From positions 4,464,001 through 4,528,000 of the forward strand of contig NZ_CP043494.1 of assembly GCF_044360475.1 (NCBI RefSeq): a DNA stretch of 64,000 bases. The letters run 5' to 3'. Source of the stretch: Archangium minus. Its GTDB lineage: Bacteria > Myxococcota > Myxococcia > Myxococcales > Myxococcaceae. The position numbers and the translations under genes are program-made. The first letter of the stretch is position 1, and every line of letters starts with the position of its first letter. Positions 59,523-64,000 of this stretch are shown in pieces. The notes under the pieces were generated by a model that did no database searches, had not been told where the DNA came from, and worked only from the letters and a program-made list of their open reading frames with translations.

Positions 59523-62261
59523 CTAATTTACTTCAGCAGTGCGGCTGCTGCGTCCATCGCTCGCACGGGCCCTGAGCAGGACCTTGCCCTGGACAGGCGT
59601 GGGTTCCGTGTACGCCTTCCAGTTCGCTCCTCCGTCAGTCGAGTATTCAATAACAAGACCGGGGTAGCGCACGTTCGCATGCAGCTTGCCATCCGCGATC
59701 TTCGCGCCGGGCAGGGGGATGCGGTAGTTCACGCCCACGCTGTCCGGGAGCTCGTCGCGCAGGTCCACGGCGCGATAGGCGCCCAGGCGCGGCAGCGCGT
59801 ACTGGCCCAGGGTGTTGGTGAAGCGGGCCCAGAGGGCCGGCATCTGGTCCACCGGCGGCAGCTCCGGGTTCCACGCGCGCTCCGAGACACCGAGCATCTT
59901 CGGGAAGGCGAAGTAATCGAGCATCTCGGGCGTCTTCTGGTTCTCTGCCCAGAGCAGGCCGTGCATGCCGAGGATGTTCTTCTTTCCCTCCTCCGTGAGG
60001 CGCACCTTGTCCTTGAGCGCTTCGGGAGCGATGGGGTTGCCCATGCGATCCTCGGTGGCGTTGGCATAGACGTCGAACGGCCGGTACTCGAACGTCTTCT
60101 TCTCGTCGACGAAGTTGGCCCAGTAGTAACCCGGCTCATCCGGATCCTTGTTGTAGGCCAGGTCAATATAGAGGTTCGTCGCGTGGGAGAGGATGACCTT
60201 GTAGCCCTGGTTGGCGAACTTGTAGGCATCGTCCTCGCGGCCCCAGCCCCACACGTTGCTCCACGGCATGGGGATGAAGCCATCCAGGTTCAGGCCATTG
60301 TGGATGATGTCATCCCAGCCCGTCATCGCCACGCCCGTCGAGGTGATGATCTGATTCCAACGCGTGAAGAAGTGGTTGGCGATCTGGATGTCGGTCATGT
60401 CCCGGGTCGTGGGGTTCTGCTGGCACTGCGGAGAATCCTTCCACCACACGTTCGAGCTCAGCGACGGCAGCTCGTCACCGCCGCCATGGATGGCCATGAG
60501 CCTGGCGCCCGGCACCGCGGCGTAGCGCGCCTTGACCTCCTGGATGACCTTGTTCAGGAAGGTGTAGGTGCTCTCGATGCAGGGATTGACGAAGTTGTCC
60601 GTGTACATCTGGACACTCACGTGCTTGGACTTGTCCTCGGGATCGATCAGGCGGTACTCGGCCGCCTTCGTGGGATCCGAGTCCTTGTACTTGCGGTAGC
60701 GGTGCTCCATGGCCATGACGGCGGCGCGAGCGTGACCCGGCATGTCGATCTCCGGAATCACGTCGATGTGCCGCTCCGCGGCGTAGGCGAGGATCTCCTC
60801 GAAGTCCTTGGTCGTGTAGAACCCGCTCCCCTTGCCGACGAAGTTGAGCGTCTCCGGCTCGAAACCCTGGTAGGCCGGCTTGACGTTGCCGGCTCCCTGA
60901 CGGGCGGGCTTGAGGGTGATCTTATCCCCCGTGTCGAGGTCGTTCGAGGAACCCATCCCCGCGTGGAGCATCTCGCTCTCGGTCGGGTCGAACCCACGGC
61001 GCGCGCCGTAGCTGGTCAGCTCGGGGATGCCGGGGATCTCCAGGCGCCAGCCCTCGTCGTCGGTCAGGTGGAAGTGGAACTTGTTGATCTTGAAGTGCGC
61101 GAGCACGTCGAGCAGCCTCTTGACCGTCTCCTTGGACTGGAAGTGACGACCCACGTCGAGCGCCATGCCGCGGTAGGTGAAGCCGGGCTTGTCGGCGATG
61201 TGCGCCTCCGGGATGGAGATCTCCCCGCGGCGGTCGGCGGGCTTCACCGCGGCGGCGTAGGCGTCCGCCGGCACGAGCTGGCGGAGCGTCTGGATGCCGT
61301 AGAACACGCCCGCGGCGTCCGTGCCCGTGATGGACACCTTGCCATCCTTCACGTCGAGGACGTAGCCCTCCGCATCGCTCTTCTCATCTCCGTCGACGTC
61401 CAGACTGGAGTCGATGCTCAGGACGATCTGCTCGTTTCCGGTGGCGGCCTGCATCGACACCGAGCCGGCGAACACGTCCTTCAGCGCGGCCGTCAGGTAG
61501 GCGGCCTCCTTCTGCAGTTCCGACGAGTGGCCGATGACGACGCTGCTGCGGAGCGTCACCTGGCCCGCTCCGGCCTCGACAAGGCGCGGAGTCGGCACGA
61601 GACGGCCCGCGAGATCCAGGTCCTGGCGGGACGGGTTCTCGCCGTAGCGCAGCGCCGGCGTCTGGACCGGCATCACGTCACCCTCGAAGCGCGTGGTCTG
61701 CTTCGGGTCGGACGCATCGAGCTTGACCGTCGACAGCACGGCGAACGCGACGTTGGGGTTGAACCCCTCTCCCTCGAACGTGATGTGGAAGCCGGCCGGC
61801 GCGTCCGTCTTCAGGATCGCCCAGTCCTGGGACAGCACGCTGATCGTGCGTTTCTCACCGACAGCAAGCGGTTTGAAGCCGGGCAGGGGCTCGAGCACGT
61901 AATAGTCGCCACTCCCGTTCTGGCCTGCCTTCGAAATCTTGACGCCCTGCGAGGTGAGATCCTGAATTCCCGTCTCGTCGCCCTCGCCCTCGTCCAGCAT
62001 CCGCCGGACGAAGCTGAAGTAGAGCTTCCAGCCGCTGCTGCCGAGCTGCTGGGGGCCATGGTTCTCGAGGGTGAACTCGGAGCGGAAGAACTTCCAGCTG
62101 CCCACCGTGTTGTCGACGGGCTGCCATTGGACCGTCAGCTCGGCCGGGATCTTCTCGGTGGGGCCGGGGCCAGGAGGAGGGGGCTGCGGGTCTGGCTCTG
62201 GATCCGTGCATCCCGAGGCCAGGACCGCCATGACTGGAAGAGAGATGAGGAGTCGCTTCAT
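59523..62261 (-). CDS. GH20 beta-N-acetylhexosaminidase lipoprotein
   Basis: This 912-residue exo-enzyme releases GlcNAc from chitooligosaccharides. It has a lipobox (LASGC, Cys18) and an N-terminal CHB_HEX-type domain (~40-190, ELTVQWQPVDNTVGSWKFF). A GH20b domain follows, then the GH20 barrel (MALDVGRHFQSKETVKRLLD; catalytic pair Asp596-Glu597 in HGGGDE) and a C-terminal beta domain. The residue before the pair is Gly where many members have GGDE alone, so the core motif is intact. The ATG at 62261 follows GGAG. It is 57 bases downstream of the porin gene and ends at a strong terminator. Confidence 0.95.
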   Translation of the reverse strand: MKRLLISLPVMAVLASGCTDPEPDPQPPPPGPGPTEKIPAELTVQWQPVDNTVGSWKFFRSEFTLENHGPQQLGSSGWKLYFSFVRRMLDEGEGDETGIQDLTSQGVKISKAGQNGSGDYYVLEPLPGFKPLAVGEKRTISVLSQDWAILKTDAPAGFHITFEGEGFNPNVAFAVLSTVKLDASDPKQTTRFEGDVMPVQTPALRYGENPSRQDLDLAGRLVPTPRLVEAGAGQVTLRSSVVIGHSSELQKEAAYLTAALKDVFAGSVSMQAATGNEQIVLSIDSSLDVDGDEKSDAEGYVLDVKDGKVSITGTDAAGVFYGIQTLRQLVPADAYAAAVKPADRRGEISIPEAHIADKPGFTYRGMALDVGRHFQSKETVKRLLDVLAHFKINKFHFHLTDDEGWRLEIPGIPELTSYGARRGFDPTESEMLHAGMGSSNDLDTGDKITLKPARQGAGNVKPAYQGFEPETLNFVGKGSGFYTTKDFEEILAYAAERHIDVIPEIDMPGHARAAVMAMEHRYRKYKDSDPTKAAEYRLIDPEDKSKHVSVQMYTDNFVNPCIESTYTFLNKVIQEVKARYAAVPGARLMAIHGGGDELPSLSSNVWWKDSPQCQQNPTTRDMTDIQIANHFFTRWNQIITSTGVAMTGWDDIIHNGLNLDGFIPMPWSNVWGWGREDDAYKFANQGYKVILSHATNLYIDLAYNKDPDEPGYYWANFVDEKKTFEYRPFDVYANATEDRMGNPIAPEALKDKVRLTEEGKKNILGMHGLLWAENQKTPEMLDYFAFPKMLGVSERAWNPELPPVDQMPALWARFTNTLGQYALPRLGAYRAVDLRDELPDSVGVNYRIPLPGAKIADGKLHANVRYPGLVIEYSTDGGANWKAYTEPTPVQGKVLLRARASDGRSSRTAEVN

Positions 62262-62318
62262 GGTCTTTCTCCGGTTTGTCACTGGTGCCGTTTTGATGCG
62301 GGAGCTGCAGGGTGCTTC

Positions 62319-63704
62319 TCAGATCCACCACTCCACGCGACCGCCCAGGAAGTGGCCGATGGACTTACCGCCGACAGTCTGCAGATAGGGCGAGTGGAGC
62401 GTGTCCACCGCCTGCTGGTTGTAGAACGCGATGGTGTAGAACAGACGCAGGTGCGGACGGGCGAAGGGGCTCGCCTGACCGGTGGGGACGAGGGTCGGCA
62501 CGAGCGACAGCTTGACGGCGGTGCCGAAGGGCGAGTCGCCATCGCGCACGCCCTGGAAGCTGGCCTCGTTCATGAGGTGGAAGTTCTTGTGCAGGTACAC
62601 GGTGCTCTGGGCGCCCACGGAGAAGTCCGTGAACCGATCCTTGGCCACTCCGCTCGCACCCTGGCCCAGGTGGAGGGTGCCGTACGCGTTGAGGGAGAGG
62701 AGGGGATTGACGTTGTAGAGCAGGTGCTCCACCACCTCGAGGCTGCGCGCGTTGCCGTACTTGCCATTGGCAGCCGGGGAGCCAAAGGTCACCCACGTGG
62801 GCGAACCCGCCGCGCCACCGTTGGCGATGCGGCTGCCGTAGCGCACGGAGAGCTCGTTGTAGCTGTCGTTACCGAACTTCAGGTGGCTCTTGATGCCCGC
62901 CACCCAGCCGATGTCGGAGGGCAGGACGGTCCTGTCGCCCAGGATCGAGGCCGTGGTCTGCGGAAGGGCGTGGAGCTCTCCCAGCAGCTGGGCGTAGTGA
63001 CCAGCACCGAACGGCTGCTTGTACTGGCCCACCAGGATGGAGCGCTGGCGCCGCACGTCCAGCACCCCGTCACCGTTGGCGTCGAAGTTGTACTGCGAGC
63101 CGTTGATGGACGTCTGGAGCAGCACCGCCACATCCAGCCCCTTGTACTGGACGCCCAGGCCCTGCGAGGAGAGGTTGTTGAAGTACCAGTAGTCCGCCAG
63201 GTACACGTTGGTGCCGCGGTAGTAGCGGGCGCCGCCCCAGAACTTCAGGCCAGGGGCCAGGAGGTTCCCTGCCTCCACGTAGGCCTCACCCAGCTCGAAG
63301 GTCAGCGTCTGGGCTCCCCGGTTGCTGGTGAGGGCGATGAACAGGCCGTTGTTGGCCCACATCGCCGGCGTAATCACCGCATGGGCATAGGGAGAGTCTT
63401 TGTTCGTCGCCAGGTCCTCCGCCGAGGGCTTGAGGAGGTGGATCTTCAGCGACGGCTCCAGATAGTCACCCTCCTCGAGGCGGCCACCCAGGGAGTTGCC
63501 CGTGAGGTTCAAAGACTTGCCCTGGATGAAGTCACCCGAGGTCGGCGCCCAAGCGATACCCACGCGGCCGTACATCGAGAAGTCCAGCCGATCCGCCAGA
63601 GATTGCGCGCTCGCCGGGATGGCCGACAGCAGCGACAGGGCGGTGACCAACGGACGAACCGAACGGGATGGACGGAAGAGGGAAGCGAAGCGGTGCAACT
63701 TCAT
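62319..63704 (-). CDS. LamB-type carbohydrate porin (probable chitoporin)
   Basis: This 461-residue outer-membrane protein has a signal peptide (LVTALSLLSAIPASA, cleaved before QSLADR). A beta-barrel follows with LamB-like features: DFSMYGRVGIAWAP near the start, YYRGTNVYLADYWYFN, and a C-terminal strand ending GGRVEWWI with aromatic residues. From the locus context it should pass chitooligosaccharides or GlcNAc, although LamB-type porins often carry other sugars. The ATG at 63704 follows GAGG. It lies between a PTS permease and the GH20 gene. Confidence 0.85.
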   Translation of the reverse strand: MKLHRFASLFRPSRSVRPLVTALSLLSAIPASAQSLADRLDFSMYGRVGIAWAPTSGDFIQGKSLNLTGNSLGGRLEEGDYLEPSLKIHLLKPSAEDLATNKDSPYAHAVITPAMWANNGLFIALTSNRGAQTLTFELGEAYVEAGNLLAPGLKFWGGARYYRGTNVYLADYWYFNNLSSQGLGVQYKGLDVAVLLQTSINGSQYNFDANGDGVLDVRRQRSILVGQYKQPFGAGHYAQLLGELHALPQTTASILGDRTVLPSDIGWVAGIKSHLKFGNDSYNELSVRYGSRIANGGAAGSPTWVTFGSPAANGKYGNARSLEVVEHLLYNVNPLLSLNAYGTLHLGQGASGVAKDRFTDFSVGAQSTVYLHKNFHLMNEASFQGVRDGDSPFGTAVKLSLVPTLVPTGQASPFARPHLRLFYTIAFYNQQAVDTLHSPYLQTVGGKSIGHFLGGRVEWWI

Positions 63705-63772
63705 GTTCGAACCTCTGGCTGCGATGGGGAGGGGACGGCTGTTGGGGAGTCTTTGGGGAGTCTTGAAGACAG

Positions 63773-63821
63773 AGCCAGCCTGACCTGCTCGAAATGGGTC
63801 GCCCCATTCCCCAGGCTGGCT
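63773..63821. terminator. Hairpin between PTS and porin genes
   Basis: AGCCAGCCTG pairs with CAGGCTGGCT, and an inner ATGGG/CCCAT stem lies within. No U-tract is present on either strand, so it may be an mRNA-processing or attenuating hairpin between two operon genes. Confidence 0.5.
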
Positions 63822-63847
63822 TACAACTGAAAGGTTTTTGAGACGGG

Positions 63848-64000
63848 TCAGGCCATCAAGGCGCGGATCTCGTCAGCCACCTGTTCGGCGGTGGGCCCGA
63901 TGATGACTTGGACGGAGCCGGCGGCCGGCTTGACCACACCGCGGGTGCCGAGCTTCTTCAGCGCCACCTCGTCCACGAGCTTGTCGTCGACGACGATCAG
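63848..64000 (-). CDS. C-terminal end of a GlcNAc/glucose-type PTS EIIB domain (5' part outside window)
   Basis: The visible 50 residues read LIVVDDKLVDEVALKKLGTRG, then VKPAAGSVQVIIGPTAEQVADEI to the end RALMA. This is the C-terminal half of a PTS EIIB domain of the GlcNAc/glucose class, where the phosphorylated Cys lies further upstream, beyond the window edge. The protein ends there, so EIIA is not fused at the C-terminus. It precedes the porin and hexosaminidase genes, which supports GlcNAc as substrate. The gene continues past base 64000. Confidence 0.82.
   Translation of the reverse strand: MIVVDDKLVDEVALKKLGTRGVVKPAAGSVQVIIGPTAEQVADEIRALMA

Noticed and set aside
59400..63830. A 1,476-codon open frame on the plus strand
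   Set aside because: It runs antisense to the GH20 and porin genes, whose products have clear motifs, signal peptides and ribosome sites. The plus-strand product is Arg/Val/His-rich with no domain, typical of high-GC antisense frames.
1..64000. CRISPR array
   Set aside because: No set of regularly spaced short direct repeats was seen. The only tandem repeats are the chitinase Ig unit and the GRKAKEPK codons.

Overview
The window is high-GC chromosomal DNA that reads like a myxobacterium (Myxococcota, Cystobacterineae-type). The clues are three Hanks-type Ser/Thr kinases plus a hybrid histidine kinase in 64 kb, an FHA-domain sigma-54 activator beside a sigma-54-type promoter, many lipoproteins of unknown function, a chitin-degradation locus, frequent GTG/TTG starts and long open antisense frames. 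The species cannot be fixed from the sequence alone. I found no rRNA, tRNA, CRISPR array or recognisable secondary-metabolite cluster.

Layout. 1-2.6 kb: housekeeping genes (a rhodanese-ThiF sulfur-carrier activating enzyme cut by the left edge, an A-type Fe-S carrier, a YohF-like SDR). 2.7-11.3 kb: an accessory island of lower and uneven GC with a phage-type tyrosine integrase, a soluble Ser/Thr kinase, a SAM methyltransferase, small unknown genes and two HTH regulators. It also holds an IS91-like transposase remnant and an unusual set of palindromic elements lying just 3' of most minus-strand genes. 11.5-23 kb: thioesterase, deoxynucleoside kinase, glycerophosphodiesterase, a transmembrane Ser/Thr kinase, a SprT-like metalloprotease, a polytopic membrane protein, a Cys-rich secreted protein, a methyltransferase, a probably frameshifted zinc-ribbon gene, and nadA.

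23.4-29.6 kb: a tightly coupled operon (PilZ protein, methyltransferase, double-kinase hybrid sensor) whose start codons overlap the preceding stops. 29.7-32.7 kb: two convergent POT-family peptide transporters sharing a bidirectional terminator. 32.8-46.8 kb: envelope and transport genes, among them a patatin lipase, a Sel1-like lipoprotein, an HxlR/MFS divergent pair with a perfect operator palindrome, a MATE exporter, a lipoprotein phosphoesterase and a LysR regulator. 46.9-56.4 kb: an MBL-fold lipoprotein, the FHA/sigma-54 activator with its likely target promoter and lipoprotein, a kinase-TPR protein, a membrane-anchored trypsin-like protease and a Nudix hydrolase. 56.5-64 kb: an ECF-type sigma factor and a chitin-utilisation locus (GH18 chitinase, GH20 hexosaminidase, LamB-type porin, end of a GlcNAc-type PTS permease), all on the minus strand.

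The chitin locus reads as a pathway. The chitinase and hexosaminidase lipoproteins depolymerise chitin to GlcNAc, the porin passes sugar across the outer membrane, and the PTS permease phosphorylates it on entry. The most unusual part is the island at 2.7-11.3 kb. Two attC-like palindromes bound one small gene as in an integron cassette, but no IntI-type integrase is visible. Separately, two copies of a 91-bp palindrome with TTA flanks bracket the kinase gene.
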